The position numbers and the translations under genes are program-made. A stretch of DNA of 64,000 nucleotides from the NCBI GenBank assembly GCA_949825025.1, contig OX463784.1, positions 3,329,668-3,393,667 on the forward strand, read 5' to 3'. A model generated the notes under the pieces. The model was not told where the DNA came from. It searched no databases and saw only the letters and a program-made list of their open reading frames with translations. Below are positions 33,001 through 40,640 of this stretch, piece by piece. The first letter of the stretch is position 1. Each line of letters begins with the position of its first letter. The stretch comes from Siphlonurus alternatus (Eukaryota; Arthropoda; Insecta; Ephemeroptera; Siphlonuridae).

Positions 33001-35447
33001 AAAGTCTCATTTCCATGGAGCGATGTCGAGCGAGGCTTGGCGGGGCGAGAAAAGCGCACTTGCTTCAATCTCGTATGGCGGCCATGTTGGCAAAAAAACG
33101 CCCCCCGCAAGGCGAGGAAATTCCGAGCCTTTGATTGGCTATGGCACGCGATTTTCTCGCTTTCCACGCTCCATGGAAATCCGCCTTTATGACGTCAAGC
33201 GCCATGATAGGTCAAGCGCAACCAATCGTTGCTCTTAACGTCGTAGGCCGTAACAGGGCAGTCTCCAACCTTATTGTGAGGGACGATATGATTACGGATG
33301 GGTCCGAAAGTCCCATAGGAGGCTGCCCTGGGCCCTGTCCGTAAGCGTCGTAACAGAGCATACTTGAGTCTACTCAAGTTCGCTCTGGTCGTAAGCCCCA
33401 CTTTTCTTCGGCGCGCTTTTTGAATGTCAAATGCTGAACTGGTGGTGTGTGATGACTAATTTTTTGGTGCACAAGTATAAAATTTGACATTATAAAATAT
33501 TAAAAATATGAAAGCTGAAGCAGTTCTCCTCCTTTAAGGTAGAAATAACACGGATCAACTGACCCAATGCTAATGGAACTTCCATGTTAAATGAGTCAAT
33601 TTTAAAAATTAATAACTCAAAAACTAGCTCGTTTTTTTATACCTGATATTTTAGCTACTGATATAGGGGATGTAGAAGAGAACATTTTAATTTTTTTTAT
33701 ATATAATTTTCAAGAATGAGTTTTTTTTAGCATTGGTTCAGTTGATCCGTGTTATCTCTACCTTTAGATCGAATCACTTCAAAAAATTTATGCTATAAAT
33801 TATACCTGCTGATGGTACGATTGAATTCCTCTGCATTCAACGGGGTCTATTCTGAGGTTCAATCAACTGAGGTCCATCCTATTAATTCTCAAGAACTTTC
33901 AATGAGGTACTGACCGGTATTTGAGTTAGCAATACTAGTAAAATGTACTGCAAATTCTATGAAGAACGAGCCACATTACAGCATTTTACGACATTTTGAT
34001 GATTTCATATGAATTTTTAAATCTCTTTTGATGACGTCATAGCATTGAATCTTAAATGGGAAAATGCATCAGTTAGCATTGCTAATATAAAAATTCTTTG
34101 AGGTAGAAATTTGAAACTTTCATTATCGTGATTCTAGCACTTAAAAACCTTGCAAATGAAGTTTTGGTAACATTTCAATATTAAGTATGGGATTTGGCAA
34201 TGTTAACTAATATATTTTCCCATTTAAGATTCAATGTTGTGACGTCATTTTTGAGAGGTTAAAAAATTTATATAAAATCAGGAAACTGTCGTAGAATGCT
34301 GTAATAGGCCTCGTTCTTCATAAAATTTTCGTGCCTTTTCAAATGTTGACAAAAAGTTGAAACTTTTTATATTTGCAGCTGCGACTGACCTCCCGCCGAC
34401 CCTGAAGGTCACGTTGGTGACGTCATATCCGGTGGTGGAGGGCGCCACCTTCACCCTCAACTGCAGCGCCACCCTGAAGACGAACGACACCTTCTTCCTG
34501 AAATGGAACACACCCACTGGAAGAGCGCAGCCAGTGAGTCTGATCAGGGGATCATTTCCCGAGTTGAAATAAATTTCATCTTTTCTTCGCTATTAAGGTA
34601 GAGATAACGCCGAACAGCTGATCGATGTAATGCCCTTTGATTAACATGTAAACCTTAGCAAATTGACAAAAATTCTGAAATTTTTTTGAGAGGCAGATAT
34701 TAGTGCCTAAAAGCCATAGAAGAAATTTCAAAACGAGTTAACGAGCCGATTTTTTTTAATTAATTTTTTTAATTTTCAGCATAGGACTTTCCCATGGAAA
34801 GCCAAACTAAAAAATTAATTTAAAAAAATCGGCTCGTTAAATGTTTTTGAAACTTTTTCTATGGCTTTTAGGCACTAATATCTGCCTCTCAAAAAAATTT
34901 CAGAATTTTTGTCAATTTGCTAAGGTTTACATGTTAATCAAAGGAGATAACGTCGAACAGCTGTTCAACGTTATCTCTACCTTAAACTCTCCTCTCGTCT
35001 TTTCTCCTCTTATTTTACACCATTTTAGAGGTTAAAAAGAGGGGAAAAGACGAGATTAAGTCTTTTTTCCTCTTCTTGAGTATAAAATGTTAGAAATATT
35101 GTCTTCATTTCATCCTCACTTTGAACGAAGAGGAAATAAGATTTGTTTTAGAGGTAAAAAGATTAGGTTTAGACGTGTAAAAGATGAGTTGAAGACGTAA
35201 TTTTTCAACTAGGGTAATGGTATGATTTTAAAATGATGGTATGTTTTCACAGAGTCAGCGACTTGAGGTTGGTAGCACCACGAGGGTCCTCGCCATGCAA
35301 GAGGGTCGAGCGGTGAAGAAAGGCTACAACGTGCTCTCCGTCCACAATGCCAGCAGAGCAGACAACGGATTGTACTCGTGTGTGCTTACAGCCGAACCTT
35401 TTTACCAGAGAAGCCAGGATTTTAACGTCGTAGTTTTGAAACCATAA
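23994..35447 (+). CDS. Secreted three-Ig-domain protein related to PDGFR/VEGFR/Pvr Ig1-Ig3, 330 aa
   Basis: Seven exons in consistent phase: 23994-24036, 26355-26497, 28451-28631, 29955-30079, 31039-31189, 34379-34533 and 35253-35447. Residues 1-19 are a signal peptide (MMTAAATLCVVLLAG). Ig1 (about 20-121) has C45, W53 and C100 and ends VYVYVFGDPTN, the junction typical of PDGFR/VEGFR. Ig2 (about 123-214) has LPC147, lacks the core Trp as in the receptor family, and has YSPKVGFTI and YNC195EAK, equivalent to the GF-I/-CEA segment. Ig3 (about 219-330) has LNC243, KW257 and the DNGLYSC309 motif. The frame stops two residues after the Ig3 G strand (VVVLKP, TAA). Family receptors continue with more Ig domains, a membrane segment and a split kinase; none is visible through 47 kb. 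It could bind PDGF/VEGF-like ligands as a decoy (inference), be one isoform of a longer gene, or be a duplicated fragment. Confidence 0.85.
24098..24427. repeat. Foldback family A copy
   Basis: CGGAGTATCGACCTCAAT and the inverted AGTCCGATATTCC ends, TGACGTCAC twice at the centre. In intron 1 of the Pvr-like gene. Confidence 0.85.
24860..24965. repeat. Short foldback
   Basis: GGCCACATCGTGCCGCGAAA returns as TTTCGCGGTACAATGTGGCC across a ~40-bp loop. Intron 1 of the Pvr-like gene. Confidence 0.75.
25105..25650. repeat. Family I foldback interrupted by a family F element
   Basis: Left part CTAGCATTACCAAGGAAGG with a 14-G run, right part TTAAATAGCGGGT..., CCTTGGTAATACTACAG. The intact family I element at 41180-41464 shows the expected order. 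The middle (about 25175-25446) is family F, beginning CCCTGAGTTTAAATC and ending TTTTTCAATATAGGG. Confidence 0.75.
25695..25980. repeat. Foldback with ACTATGACGTCA centre
   Basis: Arms GTGACGTCATAGTCATGCA / CATGACTATGACGTCACAG and the outer CCTCTCTAACACCCTTAAA / TTTAAGGGTGTTAGAGAGG. Related diverged copies are at 45.8 and 57.7 kb. In intron 1. Confidence 0.88.
26202..26226. repeat. (TTA)n microsatellite
   Basis: About eight TTA units in intron 1 of the Pvr-like gene. Confidence 0.85.
26355..26497 (+). CDS. Pvr-like exon 2: first half of Ig1
   Basis: Acceptor TTTTTTTCTGCACAG. Encodes LSPRLIPNEEQLVFKTGD and DFDLLCES with the B-strand Cys, then IGWSYPYYG with the core Trp. The donor is ACG-GTCAGT, a weak site, but it is the only GT that leaves phase 0 as required by exon 3. 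Confidence 0.8.
26513..26842. repeat. Foldback family A2 copy
   Basis: TGGACAATATATACATGAAA and TTTCATGCATGTTGTCCA ends, with CCAGGGGGCGTGGCCGC in the centre. It begins 16 bp after the exon 2 donor of the Pvr-like gene. Confidence 0.85.
27050..27310. repeat. Foldback family A3 copy (GTTCGAACCC-type interior)
   Basis: A diverged relative of family A. The left arm is GCAAAAATGAACAGAGGCTG. The interior holds TTTTGCCAAGGTCAGGTTCG followed by AACCCCCATCCC, a tRNA B-box-like phrase shared by A3 copies at 29.0, 30.2, 44.0 and 51.3 kb. Confidence 0.7.
27365..27720 (-). mobile_element. 5S-headed SINE (minus)
   Basis: The head is at the right (CTTCGGTGATATATCG in plus); the tail has GGTGGCCACGGCCTGTTACG and GAAAACCTCAGTCAGGAC. 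In intron 2 of the Pvr-like gene. Confidence 0.85.
27790..28430. repeat. Family D foldback split by a SINE
   Basis: Left part ACGGATTCACATGGCAATTT through ACAGCTTTTACGTCAAAAT, right remnant ATCTCGTCGCATCACCATAT. A 5S-headed SINE lies between. Confidence 0.8.
27981..28380 (+). mobile_element. 5S-headed SINE inserted in a family D element
   Basis: Begins GGTCAAGCGTGGCGCAGTGC, contains GTTCTCGTTAGATCATCGAA and ATTTGGATGGGTGACCAT, and ends with a 17-A run (28361-28378). The full-length head and A tail suggest a younger copy. Confidence 0.9.
28451..28631 (+). CDS. Pvr-like exon 3: second half of Ig1
   Basis: Acceptor TGTTGTAG, 181 bases, donor GTGAGC. It carries the F-strand motif TGTGFYFC and the domain exit SRVYVYVFG that matches the Ig1/Ig2 junction of PDGFR and VEGFR. 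Confidence 0.85.
28658..28992. repeat. Foldback family B copy
   Basis: TTAAGGTAGAGATAATGTCG at the left, ATATCTCTCCCTTAATGG at the right. Starts about 25 bp after the exon 3 donor of the Pvr-like gene. Confidence 0.85.
29035..29397. repeat. Foldback family A3 copy with local duplication
   Basis: TACTGCAGAAATGGATAGCG + GGTGCA occurs twice in tandem (about 29062 and 29087). The interior has GGGGCGTGGGTTCAAAC and a short (AAT)n. Confidence 0.8.
29465..29612. repeat. Foldback (GTGCGGTGCAGGCG termini)
   Basis: TCCTTGCTGACGTCACAACT and AGTTGTGACGTAAGCCAGGA form the arms; the loop contains TTAATCGAGGC. In intron 3. Confidence 0.8.
29640..29918 (-). repeat. Family F element (minus)
   Basis: CACCCTAGTTGAAAAATTTC to TATTCCAACTCGG; ends about 35 bp before exon 4 of the Pvr-like gene. 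Confidence 0.85.
29955..30079 (+). CDS. Pvr-like exon 4: first half of Ig2
   Basis: Acceptor ATCTTGACAG, 125 bases, donor GTAAAC. Encodes DPTNLLVRDDMIM and GGQVTLPCRPTSPDVRV, close in layout to the Ig2 start of PDGFR. Part of it (29961-30006) is duplicated at 33265-33310. Confidence 0.85.
30130..30397. repeat. Foldback family A3 copy
   Basis: GGAAAAATGGATAGAGGGTG at the left and CACCCTCTACACATTTCTGC at the right, interior TTTTGGCAAGGTCGGGTTTG. Starts about 50 bp after the exon 4 donor. Confidence 0.8.
30540..30962. repeat. Family I foldback carrying an inserted hairpin
   Basis: CTCTAGAATTACCAAAGAG at the left, CCCTTGGTAATGCTGGAGTT at the right. A second, unrelated hairpin (30823-30915, GTACACTCAATTCAG / CTGAATGGAGTGTAC with GAAAAAAATGTCCGA arms) sits inside it. 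An A-run covers 30708-30745. Confidence 0.8.
31039..31189 (+). CDS. Pvr-like exon 5: second half of Ig2
   Basis: Acceptor CATGACCCCCAG, 151 bases, donor GTAAGT. Encodes VTYSPKVGFTIASI and DSRSYNCEAKFGDDN. Upstream alternatives in the same frame are blocked by a TGA at about 31010, which fixes this acceptor. Confidence 0.82.
31210..31437. repeat. Foldback (CCGGAAGTAGCCGGAAGTG)
   Basis: ACAGTCAAATTTATGTAAT and ATTAATTTGACTGTATA ends, with CCGGAAGTGAGAGGTTTCTG / CAGAAACCTCTCACTTCCGG arms. Begins about 20 bp after the exon 5 donor. Confidence 0.88.
31478..31760. repeat. Foldback family H copy
   Basis: AAGTCTTCTACTCGCAATGG at the left and AGAAGACTTTGCTG at the right. Inner arms CATGAAGCC and ATGTCTGTCGCATG / CATGCGACAGACAT. 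Confidence 0.85.
31915..32045 (-). mobile_element. SINE tail fragment (minus)
   Basis: The shared SINE 3' domain (AAACCCTGAACCGAAAACCT, CATCGGGAATGGGAACGG) with no head. A truncated copy in intron 5. Confidence 0.6.
32396..32770. repeat. Foldback family A copy
   Basis: TCAATGGAGTATCGACCTCA at the left, GAGCTCGATACTCCATTCAA at the right, TCA possibly duplicated at the borders. Two TGACGTCAC at the centre. Confidence 0.88.
32852..33538. repeat. Large composite foldback containing a host-exon fragment
   Basis: GTTAAAGGAGGGGAACCGCT returns as AGTTCTCCTCCTTTAA. Inside, ATTCAAAAAGCGCGCCAAAG / GCGCGCTTTTTGAATG form further arms around a family G copy (32995-33190) and a duplicated piece of Pvr-like exon 4 at 33265-33310. 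It directly adjoins a family C element on the right, sharing TTAA. Confidence 0.85.
33265..33310 (+). pseudogene. Duplicated fragment of Pvr-like exon 4
   Basis: Forty of 46 bases match 29961-30006 by eye (CCAACCTTATTGTGAGGGAC against CCAACCTTCTTGTGAGGGAC and so on). The reading frame is kept, giving NLIVRDDMITDGSES against NLLVRDDMIMYGYEG, and an AG (AGGGCAG) precedes it. Beyond 46 bases the match ends and the frame soon meets a stop, so it is not a working alternative exon. Confidence 0.85.
33538..33770. repeat. Foldback family C copy, short
   Basis: TTTAAGGTAGAAATAACACG to GTGTTATCTCTACCTTTAG, with one arm shortened relative to other copies. Confidence 0.8.
33955..34330. repeat. 370-bp foldback next to exon 6
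   Basis: TATGAAGAACGAGCCACATT and ATAGGCCTCGTTCTTCATA ends; arms include GATGACGTCATAGCATTGAA / TTCAATGTTGTGACGTCAT. Exon 6 of the Pvr-like gene starts about 50 bp later. Confidence 0.88.
34379..34533 (+). CDS. Pvr-like exon 6: first half of Ig3
   Basis: Acceptor TTATATTTGCAG, 155 bases, donor GTGAGT. Encodes VVEGATFTLNCSATL and FFLKWNTPTG with core Cys and Trp. A 370-bp foldback ends about 50 bp upstream of this exon. Confidence 0.85.
34555..35217 (+). repeat. Family F element with a family B foldback at its internal TTAA
   Basis: F left part 34557-34596 (CCCGAGTTGAAATAAATTTC...TTCGCTATTAA), B element 34597-34981, then TTAA 34982-34985 and the F right part to CAACTAGGG. The composite matches the one at 20.7-21.4 kb in insertion site, orientation and B sequence. 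Confidence 0.9.
35253..35447 (+). CDS. Pvr-like exon 7: end of Ig3 and stop
   Basis: Acceptor GTTTTCACAG. Encodes NVLSVHNASRADNGLYSC and, after the Ig3 G strand, KP and TAA. No donor is visible at the place where receptor genes continue to Ig4. Confidence 0.85.
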   Translation, partial: SQRLEVGSTTRVLAMQEGRAVKKGYNVLSVHNASRADNGLYSCVLTAEPFYQRSQDFNVVVLKP

Positions 35448-35501
35448 AGGTTCACCGGATGAAAAATTTTCTGCATATTAAGGCACTTCCCTAGTTGAAA
35501 A

Positions 35502-35833
35502 ATGGAGTATTGTGACCTTAAGTTTTTTACTGCAGAAATGGCAGTAGTTAGTAGTTACTAACTGCGTAGTTAGTCTACCCTTTTTTTTTCAGATTTTTTA
35601 CGGCCCTGGAAGAATGTTTAAAAAATTATTGATCATTTTTGTGACGTCATGAGGCATTTCCCTTAAAGAAAAAGATAGGAATTGCCGCCGCGTGACGTCA
35701 CAAAAAGGTATTTCAATAATTTTTTAAAAATACTTCCAGGGCTGTAAAAAATCTGAAAAATATCAGTATGGCATAACTTTGCACCCTCCATCCATTTCTG
35801 CAATAAAAAAAATTGAGGTCAATATTTCATTAC
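35502..35833. repeat. Foldback family A copy
   Basis: AATGGAGTATTGTGACC to GGTCAATATTTCATT with TGACGTCA twice. It lies in the likely 3' UTR of the Pvr-like gene. Confidence 0.85.
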
Positions 35834-35948
35834 GTTTTCAGCTCATCCTTTGCACGTCCAAACCTAATCTTTTTACCTCTAAAACAAATCTTATTTCCTC
35901 TTCGCTCAAAGTGAGGATGAAATAAAGACAATATTTCAAACATTTTCA
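35834..35948 (-). repeat. Family F fragment (minus)
   Basis: CCAAACCTAATCTTTTTACC to CTCAAAGTGAGGATGAAAT, then a jump to the other terminus. An internally deleted copy. Confidence 0.75.
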
Positions 35949-35995
35949 ACTTGGGCTCTTAATTGTTACAAAATTTGATTTTTTTCTATGTAACT

Positions 35996-36150
35996 ATTAA
36001 CCCTAGAAATACCAAACTACTTTGTTGTCACATGCTTTACCAAGGGGTGGGGGGATAGGTCAAAACGACCTGCTATTTAAATCACATGTTCAAGAAAAAG
36101 TTTTTTTTTTTCATTACCCCCCCCCCCTTTAATTAAGGTGTCTTCTGATA
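35996..36150. repeat. Family I fragment
   Basis: ATTAACCCTAGAAATACCAA followed by GCTTTACCAAGGGGTGGGGG, GGTCAAAACGACCTGC and TTTAAATCACATGTT: the two termini of family I brought together with the middle lost. Confidence 0.7.
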
Positions 36151-36352
36151 TAATGGCAAGAACTTTATTATTTTCGTTTTAAAAATTCCTTTATGCCAAA
36201 AATGTAATTTCAATTATTTTTTACACAGGTTTGGATAAGTAGCTACAAATTTTACGAAATGAATTTTATGCAAATGAGTGTACGTACAATGTGTAAATGT
36301 ACTCTTCAAGTTTTTTTGTAAAATGATCTGCCACTTGTAGCTTTTTGTAGTT

Positions 36353-36376
36353 GTAATAAAAAATAAAACAAATAAA
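36353..36376 (+). terminator. Candidate poly(A) signals of the Pvr-like gene
   Basis: GTAATAAAAAATAAAACAAATAAA gives several AATAAA-type signals on the plus strand about 0.9 kb after the stop at 35447. No closer canonical AATAAA exists outside repeats. Confidence 0.35.
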
Positions 36377-36606
36377 TATTGGTTTAAATAAAATAAAAGC
36401 AGTTCACCTTTTTTTAAAATATATCACCTGAAGATAATACATAGTAGCGTAATATTTATTATATTACCTGAATAGTTAAACCTAATTAAAGCAATAAATT
36501 ATTATTACTTAAATATTTTAAATTATTCCATTTCTTCAGCCAATATAATATAACATTTAAAAGAAATTAACTATTACTGGACTTATTTAAGAAAATATTT
36601 ATAATT

Positions 36607-36656
36607 TAAGGGTAAGATAACATGAAACATCGATTGTATAGTAGTCCCATTTGTCC
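36607..36656. repeat. Family B2 left end, solo
   Basis: TTAAGGGTAAGATAACATGA + AACATCGATTGTATAGTAGTC matches the terminus at 13433. The element's inner part reappears at 39160. Confidence 0.75.
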
Positions 36657-36659
36657 TTA

Positions 36660-37260
36660 TTATTAAACATCACTTTCGGGACCCCAAAATTAACCAGCGT
36701 TTTCCTATGCTGGGACGCACTTCCTTTGGGCGAGCGTCTGGGTTCGTCGGAACCCGACGAAACTTTTCCTGGGGGTTCCCGGGGGTGGCCGCCGTAACCA
36801 GGAAAATAATAAAAAATCCACGTCCGGGGGGGGACTGGGGGTGAATTTTTTTATCTAGATTTTTGGGGTTTTTCGGCCTCCGAGCTCTTCCGGTGCCCTG
36901 CGCTGGCCTTGGCCGGTGGAGGTCTTTGCCCGGTGAACTTTTGTTGCTGCCGAGTCGTGTTCGGTTCCGGACACCGGACACCGTTTCAGCAGCGCACGCC
37001 GCCCGTGAGGTTACGTTTGGAAATTTGGGCTCTTCGGTGTCGTGTGGTCTGTGTTTCGAATCACCGTGTGTTCGAGTGTTGGTGCGTGGTGTGTTGTCGT
37101 GGCCGTGTAGTGAGGACGTCATGCTATTGCGACGTATTACGTGTCACTTTGATGTGTTATGGCCCTCTATCATGCACTTTGAATCACAAATGTGGACATC
37201 GTGGACACGGGGTGACCTTGTGCCGCGTGACTCCACGGCTAGGGGATCTCCTCCCTGAGT
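36660..37260. other. GC-rich island of unknown origin
   Basis: About 600 bp with many CpGs and runs such as CGGGGGGGGACTGGGGG in a strongly AT-rich setting. Long open frames exist on several frames (36670-37122 minus; 36863-37258 and 36909-37295 plus), which is expected in GC-rich DNA. None shows a family motif. It could be a transposable-element 5' region, a CpG-rich promoter/noncoding exon, or captured sequence. Confidence 0.4.
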
Positions 37261-37802
37261 TCATCTTTTCGTTGGTTTCGATTTGTGTTTTCTGATACGT
37301 AAACATGCAACACACAACGTACTAGTGCTACTTTTTCCATTTTTTATACATACAGTGTTTCCTGCCATTGGAAAGTTTATGGTTACCAACTTCAACAGCT
37401 TCTTTGTCGTCCAAGTTTGAATGTTGGTGGAAAAAGGCAAGTCTACCATTGGTAGAAAGAGTTCTGCTAACTGGGATTGGCTGAAGCTTTTGCATATCGT
37501 CAATGCTTTGAAATTATTATAATTTATTAACTTTCTTTGTGTGACTGCTGCCATCCCATTGGCTGCTTCTGTTTAGAGGCAACATTGCAAAAGGGGATCT
37601 GACTGCTCAGTGCAGTGATGTGAAATTCGCGCGAAGATTGGTCCGCGCAAGTGCGCGCATATGTGCGTAAGATAGTTTCAAGATGGTGGCCGCCCGCAAA
37701 TGGAATCACGTGAGCACAGATATTGTAGACATTCAGAAGTTCGATATTTTTCCCATAGATGGAGATGCCATGGTAGCACATTCCAAGCAAACTACTTTCA
37801 GG
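37261..37802. other. Spacer with no recognised gene
   Basis: Moderately AT-rich. GTGCGCGCATATGTGCG near 37650 and AAGATGGTGGCCGCCCGC near 37680 stand out in GC, but no splice-bounded coding sequence or family motif is seen. Confidence 0.4.
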
Positions 37803-38200
37803 TGTGACTTAATTAATATAACTTTATATAAAATTGATTATTTTCGTAAATAATGCTCGGATTTACTCCCAATTAGGTCTAGGGGGGGGGGGGTGTTATA
37901 AAATTAAGGTGCAAGTAATGCGGGTTGCATACTTTCAGGGGCATGTAGGTTGTGGTTGCATACTTTCAGGGGAAGTTTGGTTGGGTTGCATACTTTCAGG
38001 GGCATGTAAGTGAAGGTTGCCTACCTTTAGGGGTAACTTATAATAACTTTACATAAAAACGAATATTTTCGTAAATAATGCTCGGATCATCTCCCAATTA
38101 GGTCTAGGGGGGTTATCAAATTAAGGTGTAATTAATGCGGGTTGCATACTTTCAGGGGCATGTAGGTTGTGGTTGCCTACTTTCAGGGGCAATTTGCGTT
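37803..38200 (+). repeat. Direct duplication with GGTTGCATACTTTCAGGGG minisatellite
   Basis: A ~180-bp segment with TTTCGTAAATAATGCTCGGA, CCCAATTAGGTCTAGGGGG and copies of GTTGCATACTTTCAGGGGC (37921-38030) is repeated at about 38036-38196. Confidence 0.85.
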
Positions 38201-38337
38201 CGGTACATCATAGCATTACAAGGTTTCATTACAACTGGCCACCTCTTTGTGTTGAAGATGGGCAGTGTCCGGAGTAAGCCCATTGCCTTGCTCGCTCGAA
38301 CACGACCGGACGCTAAGAGAATAATTAACTCGAATCT

Positions 38338-38492
38338 CCCCAAACTCCTTAAAAAAATTATTAAATAAAATAAAATAAATAATAATAAAATAGTAGGGGC
38401 CTAACAACTGCGTCTGACTCCTTAAAAAATTATTAAATAAAATAAAATAAATAATAATAAAATAGTAGGGGTCTAACAACTGCGTCTGAGTC
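38338..38492 (+). repeat. Tandem duplication, ~77-bp unit x2
   Basis: ACTCCTTAAAAAAATTATTA through AATAGTAGGGGCCTAACAAC and TGCGTCTGA is repeated almost exactly (38419-38490), with only a few differences. Recent tandem duplication. Confidence 0.9.
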
Positions 38493-38564
38493 GTTATCTG
38501 AGCCTGTTCATCTTCGCTAATTTAAAACACTATAATATCTGTCAACATATGGCTGAGAGATTTT

Positions 38565-38737
38565 TGGAAGTGCATCACTGCACTGGGTGGAAAGCAAGAC
38601 GAATTTATCCCAGGGAGGGAGCGGCGTATATTTATACTTGAAATGGTCACCCATCCAAGTATTAACCACGCTTGACGTAGCCTGACTTCAGTGATCTAAC
38701 GAGAACCGGTCAATGCATAACGCCACGCTCCACCTCT
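38565..38737 (-). mobile_element. 5S-headed SINE, head half (minus)
   Basis: TTGACGTAGCCTGACTTCAG + TGATCTAACGAGAACCGG is the complement of the 5S head. The tail is missing. Confidence 0.85.
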
Positions 38738-38741
38738 ACTC

Positions 38742-39022
38742 TGAATTACTCTGAATTTTTTTAGATTTTTATGAGTCCTGCAACTATTTCTAAATAATTA
38801 TTGAACGTTCTGTAATTTAAGTTGGCACCCCTGAATCGTTAATAAAAAGGATAGGACAGAGACGCCTGTTGACGCCTCCAGAGGGCGTGGCAGCACATTT
38901 AATAATTATTTAAAAATAGTTCTGGGTTTCAAAAAAATCTGGAAAAAATCAGAGTAGCATAATTTGGTACCTTCAATTCATTTCTGTAATAAAAATTTTC
39001 ATGTAGGTTATCCATTTTGCAT
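38742..39022. repeat. Foldback family A2 copy
   Basis: Interior GACGCCTGTTGACGCCTCC + AGAGGGCGTGGC and right arm GGTACCTTCAATTCATTTCT. Left outer end lost where it meets the SINE. Confidence 0.8.
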
Positions 39023-39156
39023 TAAAATACCGTTATGATATCACGTACTGAATACTTATATAGATGGCAACATATGATTGACAAAATTAATTAAAAGACT
39101 TGAAACCAAATGAGCGTATCCCATATAGGCGAGTTTACACCCCACCCCTAGTCTAA

Positions 39157-39235
39157 CATGTAAACCTTAGCAACCTCATAATAATTCTGATTTTTTTTTT
39201 TTTTTTAGAGACAGTCCTCAGCACTAACAAGAGTT
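39157..39235. repeat. Family B2 inner fragment
   Basis: TAACATGTAAACCTTAGCAA + CCTCATAATAATTCTGA, then GAGACAGTCCTCAGC, equals the region just inside the 13433 terminus. It may be the continuation of the solo end at 36607, split by about 2.5 kb. Confidence 0.65.
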
Positions 39236-39239
39236 CCTG

Positions 39240-39785
39240 AAAGATAGTATGGAATATTATTAGTCTTTTATTAAACACAAAAAGTGTACACATAAAATAA
39301 TATTAAAAATACACATTATAGAATAACAAAAAACATAAAACAAACATACAAATTATATATAATAGTTATAGAATAATAGAATAATAGAAAATGATAAGCA
39401 ATATAATGCATGCTAGCTTGAATATAGGAATATAGAATGTTGAAATATTAATTTATCATTGGGGGAGAGAGAGAGAAGAGCTACACTGGCTGACATTTTC
39501 ATTTATTATATAAGGCAATTTTACATTTATGTCATTTCCATATCATCTGCTAGTTTATAAAGAATACACAAACTATCATTTTCGTGTCCTTAAATAATTA
39601 TACCTGGCAAGAAATTCAATTTTCCTAACTTTTTTTATCATTTTTTTTCAATGGTTTTAAGCGTAAGGTATGACAACATTAGGGGAAGCGAGGGGAGGTA
39701 AAAAGCTTAGCGTTATCCTGTAAGTAGGCAACCCAACAATCTCGTGACGCTGCCTCATGGACTTCTGAACTTATTGGGCATGGTT
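39240..39785 (-). mobile_element. Repeat shared with 61575-61835 (probable LINE 3' region)
   Basis: Shares TAGTTTATAAAGAATACACA, TCAATGGTTTTAAGCGT, GGGGAAGCGAGGGGAGGT and GCGTTATCCTGTAAGTAGGC with 61575-61835. The two-copy dispersed arrangement suggests a retroelement tail; no coding motif is identified. Confidence 0.6.
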
Positions 39786-39787
39786 TA

Positions 39788-40070
39788 TTACGAACACCCC
39801 TAGCTGAAAAATAACGTCTTCAACTCATCCTTTACACGTCTAAACCTAATCTTTTTACCTCTAAAACACGTATTTTTTCCTCTTCGCTCAAAGTGAGGAT
39901 AAAATGAAGACATATTTTCAACATTTTATGCTTAAGAAGAGGAAAAAATACGTAATCTCGTCTTTTCCCCTCTTTTTTTCTCTAAAATGGTGCAAAATAA
40001 GACGACAAAAGACGAGAGGAGAGCTTGACAGCGAAGAAAATATGATATTTATTTCAATTCGGGACACCTA
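39788..40070 (-). repeat. Family F element (minus)
   Basis: CACCCCTAGCTGAAAAATAAC to TTATTTCAATTCGGGAC. Confidence 0.85.
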
Positions 40071-40344
40071 ATGGAAATAGGGTATCTTTAGACTAGGAAA
40101 ATAAAAACTATCTGATAATTTCTGTGATTTTTATTAGTATTTCAATAATATAAGAACAACGTGTAACGCTGTACAATATGTACATAAATGACCATGATAA
40201 AACTACCAATTCTAACCTCTAAAGGAACGTTTAACGTTACTTAAAATTTATTATAATACACTATATAAAATCTTTCATAATATCATTATTTTTTTTATCG
40301 GTGGCAAAAGACAAAAACAACATAATATATTATGTTATATTCAC

Positions 40345-40640
40345 ATGCTATGCTGAATTAGTTTCAGTATTTGATTTCAGTACATAATTCATGTTCTAAT
40401 TTCATCTTGCTTCCAGCACTTTTGATCAAATGTAAAGTACTTCATGCATACAGTATATATGTACAAATTTGGTTCTGAAAAAAAGTGTTATTTTTTTTTT
40501 TTTTTTTTAGTATTAAATTTGTACGTACAATCAGATGTAGTAGTTTATTGGTAAAGTCAAAAAAGTGCTTGATGTAAGATGAAATTAGGACAATTATGTA
40601 CTGACATAAAGTACTGAAATTAATTCAGCATCTAAAAGTT
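40345..40640. repeat. Diverged foldback
   Basis: ATGCTGAATTAGTTTCAGTA at 40351 is matched by TACTGAAATTAATTCAGCAT at about 40612, with GTACATAATTCATG / ACAATTATGTACTG inside. Confidence 0.8.

Noticed and set aside
36670..37295. Three overlapping frames of 128-150 codons
   Set aside because: Expected by chance in a GC-rich island; composition is Pro/Arg-rich without motifs, and there is no single favoured frame.
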